A DNA stretch of 64,000 nt, taken from assembly GCF_021343995.1 (NCBI RefSeq), contig NZ_JAJTTE010000040.1, positions 1-64,000 of the forward strand. The letters are read 5' to 3'. Positions 36,447 through 45,168 of the stretch are shown in pieces; position 1 is the stretch's first letter, and each line of letters begins with the position of its first letter. This stretch comes from Pseudonocardia terrae (GTDB lineage Bacteria > Actinomycetota > Actinomycetes > Mycobacteriales > Pseudonocardiaceae). The notes below the pieces were generated by a model, which was not told the origin of the DNA, did no database searches, and saw nothing but the letters and a program-made list of their open reading frames with translations. Made by a program: the position numbers and the translations under genes.

Positions 36447-37424
36447 CTAGTGCGCGAGCACGCTGGGTGAGTGAGCGACCCCGATCGTGGTATCAGCCAC
36501 CGCTCGGACTCCCAGGGCATGAAGCTCGTAATAGGCCGTGACGTCCTCGGCGTCGGGGAGGAACTCGGCCAGGTCGACATCCGTGTCGCCGGGAAGCACC
36601 TCAGTGCCGGAGCCGAAGCTCGGGGGCAGATTCTTGTGGCGCGTCCTGATCAGCTTCTTGTGCCGCTGGAGAATCTCGCGCTCTGCCTTGACAGTCTCGG
36701 CGAACGTCGCCTTACGGACGGAGACGATCTCAGCGCCGCCGCGGGTGTGGGTGAGGATTCGGTTGCGGTCGCCGTGGCCGATCTTGAGCCGTCCGTCGTT
36801 ACGGACGAGGTAGAGCAGGTGCGGGTCGTCCTTACGGGCGCGGTGAGTTCTCGATCCCGGCTCGGGTTCGCACTCCCGGCACTCGCGAGTGCTCAGGTTC
36901 TGGACCGTGCCGCATTTGTCGTGAATTCCCCAGAAGCCGTGGGACTCGGTCCCCCAACGCTCGTAGGGAAGGCCTTTGACGTCGCCGGCGATGACCGTCC
37001 AGCCGGGTTGGGCGCGGAACTCGAGCTCCTCCTCGTACGCGGCTGCGGACAGGTACTCATGAACGCCGGCGTCGTCGAGCGTGTCGGATTCGAGCCACAG
37101 CCTCGCTTGCGGCACATAGTCGGGGAACTGGGCTTCGAATTCTGCGGCGAGGCCGTCGAGGTCGAGATCAGCGAGGTTCGTGCGGTCGTCGAGGCACGAA
37201 TGGCAGCGGGTGGTCCAGCCATTCCGGCAAGTCCGGGTGAGCCCGCACCAGTCGCACCGCCAGATCTGGACGGTGGTGAACTCCTCGGCGAGGACCATTT
37301 GGTCCGCGACGCCCTCGGCGCACTCGTCGCAGTGGTTCATCCACGCGACCGCACGGACCCCGCCCTTCTTGGTCACGGGCACACCGAGTGTGGTGCCGCA
37401 GTTCGCGCAGGTCTTCTCGTTCAT
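36447..37424 (-). CDS. Zinc-ribbon protein with GIY-YIG-like nuclease domain
   Basis: A 325-residue protein. The N-terminal 80 residues contain at least four CxxC pairs (CANCGTTLG, CDECAEG, CDWCGLTRTC, RCHSCLDD). Another knuckle is ECRECEPE near 185. The C-terminal domain DDPHLLYLVRNDGRLKIGH ... ETVKAEREILQRHK (about 200-265) follows the T5orf172/MUG113 pattern of GIY-YIG nucleases, with YLV-KIG and a distal Glu. The gene reads with the island operon and ends 37 bases before the SNF2 start. A DNA-cutting accessory role is likely; the exact pathway is not known. Confidence 0.68.
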   Translation of the reverse strand: MNEKTCANCGTTLGVPVTKKGGVRAVAWMNHCDECAEGVADQMVLAEEFTTVQIWRCDWCGLTRTCRNGWTTRCHSCLDDRTNLADLDLDGLAAEFEAQFPDYVPQARLWLESDTLDDAGVHEYLSAAAYEEELEFRAQPGWTVIAGDVKGLPYERWGTESHGFWGIHDKCGTVQNLSTRECRECEPEPGSRTHRARKDDPHLLYLVRNDGRLKIGHGDRNRILTHTRGGAEIVSVRKATFAETVKAEREILQRHKKLIRTRHKNLPPSFGSGTEVLPGDTDVDLAEFLPDAEDVTAYYELHALGVRAVADTTIGVAHSPSVLAH

Positions 37425-37494
37425 GGTCGGCTCAGGTGTGCGCGATGAGCAGAATCGGACTCGGCCGGACTGTCATCTCTCGTACGGTAGTCCT

Positions 37495-38559
37495 TCAGGG
37501 TGTGCGCATTCCGTCACTCGATGGAGTGATGCCTCGTGCCTTGTCGAACAATGCGGCGATGTCGGGCTCGAACCAGTAAACGGCGTGCTCGCTCCGGCCT
37601 GCCGGGTAGTCGTACTGCCAAGGCCAGGCACGGCCGAGCTGTTCGCTCAGCACTGCGGGGTGGCCGAGCAGGCTTGTCAGGTTCTTCAGCGACATGGTGT
37701 CGCCGGTGAGTTCGATGATTTCCTCGGCTCGGAATCGCCGCCCGGGATGGTCAATGAGGACGCTGAAGACCCGGCGTCGGCGTTCGTCGAGCTGGACCCA
37801 GAGGGCGATGGCGAGGTCGTGATCGGTCGCTCGCCACTCGGCGTTCGGCCTGCCTTCAAGCCAGAGCTTGGTGAGGTCCCGAAGCCGTGCGGCTTTGTCC
37901 GCGGGGACGGCGAGGATGACCTCGACGATGTCGGGACGGTCGTCCATCGGGAGCTCATCCTTTCCTGCTGCCCACACCACCCGGTCCAGCACGCCGAGGT
38001 CGAGGTCGAGCTCGTCGGCTACGGCCGTGAGAAGAGCACGGATCTCCTCGTCGGAGCCCGGGCCGACGAAGGCGCGGATACGGCGGTCGACGGCGATCGC
38101 CTGTCCGCCTGCTAAGACCGCGACGTAGTCCGCGGTCTTCTCACCGACGCCCTTGATCCTCAGGAGCTTCGCACGGCTGTCCGGGAGCAGGCACCACGAA
38201 CGCAGATCGGCGACGGTCTGAACGCCCTCGGCGGCGAGGAGGTCGGCGAGCCGGAGCGCTCGGGCGAGCTTCTCCGGATGCTTCCAGTCGAGCACCTCGC
38301 CAAGTCCCTCGGCGGCTACCCGTGCGCGGAAGAGATCAAGGGTGACGGCGTCCGGCCAGTTGGCCAGGAGCTTTTCGACTCGAGGCTTGACGACGGAGTC
38401 GAAGTCGATCGCGGCCTGGAGCGCGGCGTCGGCGAGAAGCGCTCCCATGTGCTCATAGCGGGCGCCACCGGGCTCGACACCCGGGAAGATCGGGAACCCG
38501 GGAAGCTGCCGCACCTTGGCGGCCAAGGCCGCCACGCGCTCACGCTGATAAAGATCCAC
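37495..38559 (-). CDS. HhH-GPD (endonuclease III-like) protein
   Basis: A 354-residue protein. The helix-hairpin-helix is LLRIKGVGEKTADYVAVLAGG (about 130-150), followed by AIAVDRRIRAFV, where the Asp fits the catalytic Asp of HhH-GPD glycosylases. There is no C-terminal 4Fe-4S Cys cluster. The C-terminal 110 residues (DERRRRVFSVLIDHPGRRFRAEEIIELTG...) look like a winged helix. It is the first leftward gene of the island, 70 bases before the zinc-ribbon gene. It may repair or remove modified bases, or regulate the locus through its winged helix. Confidence 0.7.
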   Translation of the reverse strand: MDLYQRERVAALAAKVRQLPGFPIFPGVEPGGARYEHMGALLADAALQAAIDFDSVVKPRVEKLLANWPDAVTLDLFRARVAAEGLGEVLDWKHPEKLARALRLADLLAAEGVQTVADLRSWCLLPDSRAKLLRIKGVGEKTADYVAVLAGGQAIAVDRRIRAFVGPGSDEEIRALLTAVADELDLDLGVLDRVVWAAGKDELPMDDRPDIVEVILAVPADKAARLRDLTKLWLEGRPNAEWRATDHDLAIALWVQLDERRRRVFSVLIDHPGRRFRAEEIIELTGDTMSLKNLTSLLGHPAVLSEQLGRAWPWQYDYPAGRSEHAVYWFEPDIAALFDKARGITPSSDGMRTP

Positions 38560-38715
38560 GGATCCGATGCCTCTCGATGTGTCGCTCTCATGGTGAAGAC
38601 GCCGCTGAAGTTGATCAGGTTGGCCGCCGAGTGGAGCAATCGGTGACTCAGACGCCCGCTGCGGGCCGCTGACGCGGCGTGGCCCTTCGGGCTGTCCTCA
38701 TTGGTGGGGCCGCTT

Positions 38716-38843
38716 ACTCCACCCGGTCTCACGGGAAAGGGTGCTGCGCATCGGCTTCGCCGACGCCTGCGGCGCCCTTGCCCGCGAGCCTCGCCGGGCG
38801 GAGTCGGGCGCGGGGGGAAGGGCGGGCGCTTCGCACCGCGCCC
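38716..38843 (+). promoter_or_regulatory. Structured leader upstream of Rv3235-like gene, copy 2
   Basis: This leader has the same three-stem layout as at 7706-7840. P1 is 38716-38726 with 38794-38804 (10 of 11 paired). P2 is 38728-38740 with 38776-38788 (11 of 13 paired, with two compensatory pairs relative to copy 1). P3 is GGGCGCGG (38806-38813) with CCGCGCCC (38836-38843). A small TCGGC-ttc-GCCGA hairpin sits at 38751-38763. The distance to the start codon (76 bases) is also conserved. Confidence 0.6.
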
Positions 38844-38919
38844 CGCAGCCAGCCCCACCAACTACGACAGCAACTGCCCATTCGTCCCGGGCTGGCTGTC
38901 GATCCTCCGGGAGGCCGCC

Positions 38920-39420
38920 ATGACCATCACCCACGACAGCGAGGAGACCACGCAGGACATTCTCCGAACCGCACTTGGGCTCAAGCCAAGCTACCGCTAC
39001 GTCTGGGACGGCCAGGACCTGCTGGTGCCGTGCGAGATGTGCGGGCACCACCCGGTTGTCGAGGAGCCGGCGCCGCTCCCGGCCGGGGACCTGGTTGTCG
39101 ACGTCGTGCAAGATCGCGCGGTGCTGCGGGCGGCATCGACGACGGTGGCGATGCTGGTGGACGTGCTCGACCAGCGCCGCTCACCGCGGCAGGTGCGGGA
39201 CCTGGTAGACCCGCGGGTGCTGCGCTACCTGGCCGCGTTGCCGGTCGATCCGACCGGTTCCCACGGCGGAGCTCGATTGCTCACACTTCGAGCGGTGCAG
39301 CCCCACGAGGGTGCGGTGGAGGTCGCGGCGTCGATCCGGCTGCGGGGGCGTCGTCGTGCGTTGGCCGCGTCGTTCGAGCTGGGCAAGTGGTGGGTCTGCG
39401 AGACGATCCGAGTGCTGTAG
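38920..39420 (+). CDS. Rv3235-like (DUF6459-type) protein, paralogue
   Basis: A 166-residue protein starts at ATG 38920 behind GGGAGG. The CEMCGH motif lies in the N-terminal part. The C-terminal domain DQRRSPRQVRDLVDPRVLRYL ... AVEVAASIRLRGRRRALAASFELGKWWVCETIRVL is close to that of the gene at 7914. The two proteins differ most at the N-terminus and around the CxxCGH motif. The function of this family is unknown. Together the two copies frame the defence-type block. Confidence 0.7.
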   Translation: MTITHDSEETTQDILRTALGLKPSYRYVWDGQDLLVPCEMCGHHPVVEEPAPLPAGDLVVDVVQDRAVLRAASTTVAMLVDVLDQRRSPRQVRDLVDPRVLRYLAALPVDPTGSHGGARLLTLRAVQPHEGAVEVAASIRLRGRRRALAASFELGKWWVCETIRVL

Positions 39421-39426
39421 CCCGAT

Positions 39427-39457
39427 GGCCGGACGTAGGAGACTCCGCCCGGCCTTT
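39427..39457 (+). terminator. Terminator-like hairpin after paralogue
   Basis: GGCCGG (39427-39432) pairs with CCGGCC (39449-39454), followed by TTT, seven bases downstream of the stop codon. Confidence 0.5.
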
Positions 39458-39534
39458 CAGGCGGGATTGACCTGGAAACTTCCCCGCCATGAGCTTCTCC
39501 GGTCTGTAGTGGATAGGGAATGATGGTCGGCCGC

Positions 39535-40752
39535 CTATGACGAACGGTCTAACGCGGTAGGGCTGGAGCGCCTCTCGGCGATCCAGGCCTCTGCGCGTTC
39601 GACCGCCGCGGTGCGGGCGGGCATGCCGTGGGCCAACGCGCGGCTAACGTAGTGGTCAGGTCCATATCGGGTCCGGACCTCGGCCATCCGGTCGGCGAAC
39701 GCCATTGGTTGGCCGTCGGGCCCTGTCGTCATGTCGCACCACCAGAGCAGATCGCGGACGATGCTCTCGTCGTCGGGGTAGACACTGAGCTCGGCGTCGA
39801 GGCCGACCTCGGCGGCCTCGCTCGCGGCGGCCGAGTGATGGGCCACGAGTGCGATCACGCGGGCGTCCGTGCCGGCGCTGGTGAGGAACCGGGCGCCGTC
39901 GAGCGGGTGGAAGCCGGTCGCAGCAAGGTCAGGGGCGTAGCCGATGTCGTGCAGCCATGCCGCTGCCCGGAGCGCGGACGCCTCGTGTGGAGGCAGGTGG
40001 ACGGCAAGTTCACCGGCACGTTCGGCGACGGCCTGAACGTGACACCAGCGTCGTGGTTTCGCCTCAGCGAGGTAGTCGTGCGCGAGGTGCGCGGCATCGA
40101 GTACAGCGGTCTCGGCCTGCAGGTGCTGTTGGGCGAGCTCAAGGGTCTCGGCGGTGCCAGCGAGGGTCGCAGCGCGGGTGACCTGCTGGAGGCCGCGCAG
40201 GAGCTCGGCCATCCGCTCCCGCTGCCCGCCGCTCAAGGTTCGCTGGCGGCGGATCGATGCCTGCGCGGCCTCGACCGCTGTGACTGCTGCGCCCAACGCG
40301 AGCTCGGCCGCATCGGTGTCGACACACCTCGGCTTGCGTCGGACGTCGCGGTCGAGACCCTCCGCCTCGAGGAGGTCGAGGACCCGACGGGCGACATGCT
40401 CGGAGACACCATGGCGCGCGGCGACCACCGCGACCTCGGGCAGTTGGTCACACTCCGAGTTCGCAAGCTCGCTGCGAACGGCCTCGGCGACCTTGAAGTA
40501 CCCCGAGGCGCTGCGTGCGGCGACGAACACCCCAGACCCCTGCCGGGTGACGACGAGGCCATCGTGGACAAGCTCGGCCACTGCCGCGCGGATGGTCATG
40601 CGGGCGACACCGAAGTGGGCCGCCAGCTCGACGTTCGACGGCAACCGCGTTCCCGCCGGCGCCTTCCGGACCACCGCGTACAGACGCGTTGCGATCTGGC
40701 GGTAGGGGGCGACACCCGAGGAGGGATCCAGCTTGCCCAACTCGTCCAGCAT
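39535..40752 (-). CDS. GntR-type regulator fused to an HD domain
   Basis: A 405-residue protein. The winged helix is YRQIATRLYAVVRKAPAGTRLPSNVELAAHFGVARMTIRAAVAELVHDGLVVTRQGSGVFV (about 17-77), and a second helical DNA-binding-like part follows (VVAARHGVSEHVARRVLDLL). The C-terminal HD phosphohydrolase shows RRWCHVQAVAERAGEL (about 235), LRAAAWLHDIGYAP and VALVAHHS. HD domains bind metal and often cleave nucleotides, so the fusion could be a transcription factor controlled by a nucleotide. It is read alone, opposite the Rv3235-like gene. Confidence 0.78.
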   Translation of the reverse strand: MLDELGKLDPSSGVAPYRQIATRLYAVVRKAPAGTRLPSNVELAAHFGVARMTIRAAVAELVHDGLVVTRQGSGVFVAARSASGYFKVAEAVRSELANSECDQLPEVAVVAARHGVSEHVARRVLDLLEAEGLDRDVRRKPRCVDTDAAELALGAAVTAVEAAQASIRRQRTLSGGQRERMAELLRGLQQVTRAATLAGTAETLELAQQHLQAETAVLDAAHLAHDYLAEAKPRRWCHVQAVAERAGELAVHLPPHEASALRAAAWLHDIGYAPDLAATGFHPLDGARFLTSAGTDARVIALVAHHSAAASEAAEVGLDAELSVYPDDESIVRDLLWWCDMTTGPDGQPMAFADRMAEVRTRYGPDHYVSRALAHGMPARTAAVERAEAWIAERRSSPTALDRSS

Positions 40753-40901
40753 GGGCGGGACGGTAGCCAGACGGAGGCCAGTCCGTGGCGAAACGTCGGA
40801 ATCCGCGCGTCCCCGGCAGCAGATGTGCGATGGGCTGCCGTGAGAAGGTCGAGACTCGCACCAGCCTGAACGTCTTCGCGCAACCGGTGAGAGGCGACGA
40901 G

Positions 40902-41384
40902 ATGGACCAAGGACAGCTGACCGACGTAATCCTGAGTTGCGGCCCAGAGGCGACGCTCGAGGTTGGATGGTCTGGCGTCACCCAGCGGGTCTGCGACGTC
41001 GACAAGGTCGACGCCGGGCCGGCTTCCTGGCAGGTGAAGGTCAACCGAGCGCGGGTCGGGCCCGGGACCATCGGGTGGATCCACCGCTGGCGTGACGGTG
41101 GTCGCCTGGCGGCACTGATCCAGTTCACGAGCGAGCCGTACGAGGAGCAGGAAGCCCGCGGGACGATCCACTACTGCGACGGGATCCTGCACCACCTCTC
41201 CGAGCCGGTCGCGAGCCACTTGATCACGAGTGCGACGGGCTGGACGAACAAGGCCCCGTACACGACCAATCGCGCGAGACGGTTCAACGACGGCGTCATG
41301 CTCAAGTACGAGGAGGTGCAGGTCTTAGCCGGCTTGCTGGCCCCGGCGGACTTGGCATGGCTGCAGCAAGCGCGGACTAGCTGA
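40902..41384 (+). CDS. Hypothetical protein
   Basis: A 160-residue soluble protein starts at ATG 40902 (MDQGQLTDVILSCGPEATLEVGW...). It has alternating strand-like segments (SWQVKVNRARVGPGTIGWIHRWRDGGRLAALIQFTS) and a helical end (EVQVLAGLLAPADLAWLQQA). No family was recognised. It is transcribed away from the GntR-HD gene (about 150 bases between starts), so the two could share a control region. Confidence 0.5.
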   Translation: MDQGQLTDVILSCGPEATLEVGWSGVTQRVCDVDKVDAGPASWQVKVNRARVGPGTIGWIHRWRDGGRLAALIQFTSEPYEEQEARGTIHYCDGILHHLSEPVASHLITSATGWTNKAPYTTNRARRFNDGVMLKYEEVQVLAGLLAPADLAWLQQARTS

Positions 41385-41422
41385 GACATCAGCCTGGTCG
41401 TCGTTGGATGCGGGATGTAGAG

Positions 41423-42256
41423 CTACAGGCTGCCGCCCCACCACGCCGGTTGACCGCCGTAGTAGGCGCAGCCCACTTCCAGGTATCCGGTTGTGCGAGG
41501 AACGGCGAAACCGACGGTCCACGACATGGACCCGCCCTGGACGATGTCGTGCCAGGCCATGGGCCTGAAGTCGAGGCTGAAGACGTCGCGGACGTTGGTG
41601 CCGTCGAGGGAGGCGCGGCAGGTGACAGTGTCGGGGTCGAACCTGCTGCTTCGGGGGTTGTCGACCCGCAGGTCGACGGCGATGACCTTCTCGTCGGGTC
41701 CTGTCTGGGCCCAGAGCTCCTGCTCGACGGGGACCACGCGGGGGTTAGAGAGGGCGAAGACAACGCCGTTGATGAAGGTGTATCGCTCCCCCCACTTCGC
41801 GTCCGCGGACTGCGGCCCGGACGGGGTGAAGGCAGGTTGGGCGGGGGTGACCGGGGCGGGCTGGCCGGAGGCGGTCTGCTGGTCCAGCCAGCTGCCACAG
41901 CCCTCGCTGCGGAGAACGGGGTTGACGACCGCCGTGGGCAGGCCGTCGTCAAGCAGCTCGTCAGCGCGTTGTGCACATGCGGTCGTGGACGATCCGCTGC
42001 CGAGAGCGGCGGCGACGCCGACGCCCGCGATCAAGACGGCCGCCACGGAGAACGCCAGGAGCGTGGTCAGCGGTCGACGCCGCCGAGGACGACGCGCCGT
42101 GTGCCTGCCGCCCCGTCCTCGGGGCAGGCCGGAGCCTTGGGACGAGGACGGAGAAGCATCGTAGGGGTCGTAAACGCCTGCGGACGTCGGCGCCGATGGG
42201 ATCCGGGCGTTGGAGTGCTGTGCCGTGAAGTTGCGCTGGTGCTGGAGCGTGGACAT
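41423..42256 (-). CDS. Membrane-anchored exported protein (DUF4352-like)
   Basis: A 277-residue protein starts at ATG 42256. A Ser/Pro-rich cytoplasmic segment and Arg-rich stretch precede one membrane helix (LTTLLAFSVAAVLIAGVGVAAALG). The exterior has four Cys and a beta-rich domain (KVIAVDLRVDNPRSSRFDPDTVTCRASLDG) similar to telokin-like DUF4352 domains. The function is unknown; it is probably at the cell surface. It faces the gene at 40902. Confidence 0.6.
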   Translation of the reverse strand: MSTLQHQRNFTAQHSNARIPSAPTSAGVYDPYDASPSSSQGSGLPRGRGGRHTARRPRRRRPLTTLLAFSVAAVLIAGVGVAAALGSGSSTTACAQRADELLDDGLPTAVVNPVLRSEGCGSWLDQQTASGQPAPVTPAQPAFTPSGPQSADAKWGERYTFINGVVFALSNPRVVPVEQELWAQTGPDEKVIAVDLRVDNPRSSRFDPDTVTCRASLDGTNVRDVFSLDFRPMAWHDIVQGGSMSWTVGFAVPRTTGYLEVGCAYYGGQPAWWGGSL

Positions 42257-42366
42257 CGACAAACCCCCGACGGGCCGGCAGGACTCGGCCATTCGTCGTA
42301 AGGGTCGACGAGATCGTCACGCGGGACTGAGCGACTTAATCAGAGTTGATGAGTAGCCGGGATGAA

Positions 42367-42936
42367 TCAGGAAGCGCAGTAGTCGCAGACTCCGGAGCGG
42401 GGTAGCTCCGTGTTGCAGGTCGCACAGCGGGGTCGCTCCACGGGTGTGAGCGATGCCTTCCGTTGGCGGCGCTGGATCTCCGCGTGTGTCAGCGCTGCCG
42501 CCCCTCCGTCGGCCGGAAGATCGGTTGCGTACCTCCGGTAGCAGAGCAGGCGGTGTTCGGCGGCGTAGTACTCGATGTCCTCCCCGGGCTCGCCGTCAGT
42601 CGACTTGGGTGCGCGCGCGTACCCGGGCCCGATCGTGCCGTCCTGGTGAACGCAGAGCGATGTGAGGGGAGGCTGGCCGTCGTTCTTGGCTCGCACTGCC
42701 ACTTCTTCGAGCAGTTTGCCGATCCAGTTGGTCAGGAGCAGGCGGGTTCTTATCCCGGACAACTCCTGCACGCGTTCGCTGAGCTCGAGGTACGTCACGA
42801 CCGCGTGGTACTTCCCGGCAGTCGCGAGGAGCTCGTCGTAGGCCAGCGGGACCCAGGCGGACATCGCTTCCGCGAAGGACACCTTGGAGCCGTCCGCGAC
42901 TCGGTATGTTCCGGGTGGCCTCGGCGGCACCGACAT
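42367..42936 (-). CDS. Hypothetical protein with C-terminal zinc knuckle
   Basis: A 189-residue protein (MSVPPRPPGTYRVADGSKVSF...). The N-terminal 60 residues (YDELLATAGKYHAVVTYLELSERVQELSG) look like the start module of DNA-binding or helicase-linked proteins in actinobacteria. The middle has a WIGKLLEEVA block. The end reads RPRCATCNTELPRSGVCDYC, a four-Cys zinc knuckle. Such proteins occur often in this group without known role. Confidence 0.55.
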   Translation of the reverse strand: MSVPPRPPGTYRVADGSKVSFAEAMSAWVPLAYDELLATAGKYHAVVTYLELSERVQELSGIRTRLLLTNWIGKLLEEVAVRAKNDGQPPLTSLCVHQDGTIGPGYARAPKSTDGEPGEDIEYYAAEHRLLCYRRYATDLPADGGAAALTHAEIQRRQRKASLTPVERPRCATCNTELPRSGVCDYCAS

Positions 42937-43083
42937 GGCGTGATCGTCTCACGGTCGAACGGTGGCCAGGCCCCGTGACATCAAGTGTGACGCGAACGAG
43001 CGGGCATTGGAGTTCTCAGAGAGACATCTCGCGCGACTTGGGCCGCCACTTGTGCTGGTAGAACCTCAAGAGCAGGTCGCCGC

Positions 43084-43132
43084 ACTGACTTGTAAACAGT
43101 AGGTCGTCGGTTCGATCCCGACCTCCGGCTCA
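43084..43132 (+). pseudogene. tRNA-Thr(TGT) 3' fragment, probable att site
   Basis: The anticodon arm (CTTGTAA loop at 43089-43095, anticodon TGT), variable region, a perfect T arm (GTCGG-TTCGATC-CCGAC) and the 3' acceptor strand CTCCGGCT are present. No matching 5' acceptor strand or D arm can be found in the 40 bases upstream. One anticodon-stem pair is mismatched. Together with the integrase gene starting 90 bases on, this is most likely the copy of a tRNA 3' end left at an integration site. Confidence 0.65.
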
Positions 43133-43222
43133 GCGCCTGACCAGCACGTTCTCGTGAGCATCTTCCCCAGTGAGGGTGCTCGTGACACGAGACGTGACAC
43201 GAGCGGCCGTAGATTCCGTGTC

Positions 43223-44533
43223 ATGGCCAAGCCGAAGGGCCTCGACACGGCCCGCACCCGAGGGAGCATCGACGAGCTCCCGAGCGGCGCGTTGCGGGTC
43301 CGCGTGTACGCCGGGCAGGACCCGGTGACGAAGAAGCGGCATAATCTCGTCGAGATCATCGAGCCGGGCCCGGACCAGCTCCGGCGGGCACGCGCGGCCA
43401 GGGACCGTCTCGTCGCGCAGGTCGAGGAGCGGCGAAACCCGCGCACCAGCGCGACCATCGACCGGCTCCTCGAGCGGTATGTCGACCAGCTCGACGTGGC
43501 CCCGAACACACTCGAGCTGTACCGCGGGCACATCCGGCGGCACATCTCGCCGTTCCTCGGCATGCTCAAGGTCGGCGTGCTCGACGCCGAGATCCTCGAC
43601 TCCTTCTACGCGGAGCTCCGCCGCTGCCGGAAGCACTGCAGCGGCAGGTCCGGTGTTGACCACCGAACGTCTCGGCCGCACGACTGCGACGAGCGCTGTC
43701 GCAAGCACGTCTGCAAGCCGCTCTCGCGCTCGTCGGTGCGGCACATTCACTTCATCCTCTCTGGGGCCTACGAGAAGGCCGTCCGCTGGCGCTGGGTGGC
43801 TTACAGCCCGATGAAGCAGGCCGAGCCCCCGTCCGCCTCGCCCTCCAACCCGCAGCCGCCGTCGCCGGCCGAGGCGGCACAGATTCTCAACGAGGCATGG
43901 CGCGATCCAGACTGGGGATCGCTGCTGTGGATAGCGATGACGACGGGCATGCGACGAGGCGAGCTTTGCGCCCTCCGCTGGTCAGCGGTGAACCTCGACG
44001 AGGGCCGGGAATCGATCTGGCTCCGGCACGCGATTCGCAAGGAGAACGGCGGCCTGGTCGAGGCCGGGCTGAAGACGCACCAGCAGCGGCGCATCGCCCT
44101 CGACCCGGAGACCGTGGCGGTCCTCCGGGAGCAGCTGGAGCGAGCTAGGAATCGATCGGCCTCTCTAGGGCTGGAGCTAGAGTCAGCCGCCTTCGTCTTC
44201 AGCGGCGCGCCGGACGGCAGCACGTTCCTCGTGCCGGACAGCGTCACTCAGCGGTACGAGCGGCTGGTCCGCAAACTCGGTATCCACACGACCATCCACA
44301 AGCTGAGGCACTACTCGGCGACCGAGCTGATCGCCGCCGGCGTGGACGTGCGCACGGTTGCCGGCTGGCTCGGTCACTCGGGCGGTGGCGTCACGACGCT
44401 GAGGACCTACGCGGCCTGGGTTTCGGAGGCAGGCCAGCGCGCCGCGGGCGGAATCAGCGCTCGCATGCCCTCGAGGCCGGAGGAGCCCACCCCGCTCGAG
44501 CGGGCGCGTCTGGACCCCCGCAGCCCCCTATGA
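43223..44533 (+). CDS. int: Tyrosine integrase
   Basis: A 436-residue protein from ATG 43223 (an earlier in-frame start at 43154 exists). The N-terminal arm-binding region is RTRGSIDELPSGALRVRVYAG. The core-binding SAM-like domain (TIDRLLERYVDQLDVAPNTLELYRGHI) holds an unusual Cys/His-rich insertion (CRKHCSGRSGVDHRTS ... CDERCRKHVCKP). The catalytic domain has R in TTGMRRGELCALRW, HKLRHYSATELIAAG (HxxR), WLGHSGGG and the nucleophile Tyr in TLRTYAAW. Integrases of this type move actinobacterial integrative elements into tRNA genes. The C-terminal GntR domain often fused to such proteins is separated here by a frameshift. Confidence 0.87.
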   Translation: MAKPKGLDTARTRGSIDELPSGALRVRVYAGQDPVTKKRHNLVEIIEPGPDQLRRARAARDRLVAQVEERRNPRTSATIDRLLERYVDQLDVAPNTLELYRGHIRRHISPFLGMLKVGVLDAEILDSFYAELRRCRKHCSGRSGVDHRTSRPHDCDERCRKHVCKPLSRSSVRHIHFILSGAYEKAVRWRWVAYSPMKQAEPPSASPSNPQPPSPAEAAQILNEAWRDPDWGSLLWIAMTTGMRRGELCALRWSAVNLDEGRESIWLRHAIRKENGGLVEAGLKTHQQRRIALDPETVAVLREQLERARNRSASLGLELESAAFVFSGAPDGSTFLVPDSVTQRYERLVRKLGIHTTIHKLRHYSATELIAAGVDVRTVAGWLGHSGGGVTTLRTYAAWVSEAGQRAAGGISARMPSRPEEPTPLERARLDPRSPL

Positions 44534-45014
44534 GGTCGTCGCTGCTGATCTCGCCGACCAGATCCACCAGGGCGCGCTGCCGCCCGGGGACCTGGTGCCC
44601 GGCTGCCGAGGATCTCGCTGCTCAGTACGGCGTCGCGGTCTCCACGGCACGCCGCGCGGTCGCGCTGCTGGTGCAGTAGGAGCTGGCGCTGCGCGTCGGG
44701 AGCGGCCGTGCGCGAGTTGTCAGTGGCCGCGCTCGGGCCTCGACCATGTCGGTCGCGCTGCCGCCCGCGCAAGGCGATCCCGGCGCCCTGTGGTCCGTCG
44801 TGGTGCGGGGCCAGGACGGACGCGCTCCGATCCCCGGCTTGTCCGCGGAGACCTGGGCGATCCGGACTCATTCCGGACCCATCTTGTCGGCATTGTCCGG
44901 ATGGAGTCCGAGACGCCGCTCGCCGCGGAGGAAGTCTGGGTGACCCAGTACGAACTCGAGGTACGGAAGCCGGGCGCTCCCGAGGCAACCGCCGTACTTC
45001 GGTGGAGCAGGTAA
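44529..45014 (+). pseudogene. Broken GntR-type domain after the integrase
   Basis: Starting inside the last integrase codons, YEVVAADLADQIHQGALPPG (frame 1) is followed in another frame by AEDLAAQYGVAVSTARRAVA and LLVQ-stop-ELALRVGSGRARVVSG. These are the winged helix of a GntR-type module, now with frameshifts and a stop. A third frame ends VTQYELEVRKPGAPEATAV to 45014. This was probably the C-terminal part of an integrase-GntR fusion or the next gene of the element. Confidence 0.6.
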
Positions 45015-45168
45015 CGCGTAGCGCGTTAACCAGCGTTACCTGCCGTCATCTTCCGCGACTGCTGTCCACAGCCGCAGGCTCTTGTCCACAGGCGAGATCG
45101 CGAGCGATTGATCGAAAGCAGGCTCCGTCGCTCACTGATCTGCATGGAACGCACGGGATGGAGTGGGC

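Noticed and set aside
12324-38559. CRISPR array in the defence island
   Set aside because: No regularly spaced direct repeats or cas genes were seen.
43040-43132. Intact tRNA-Thr gene
   Set aside because: No 5' acceptor strand matching CTCCGGCT and no D arm upstream at the right spacing.
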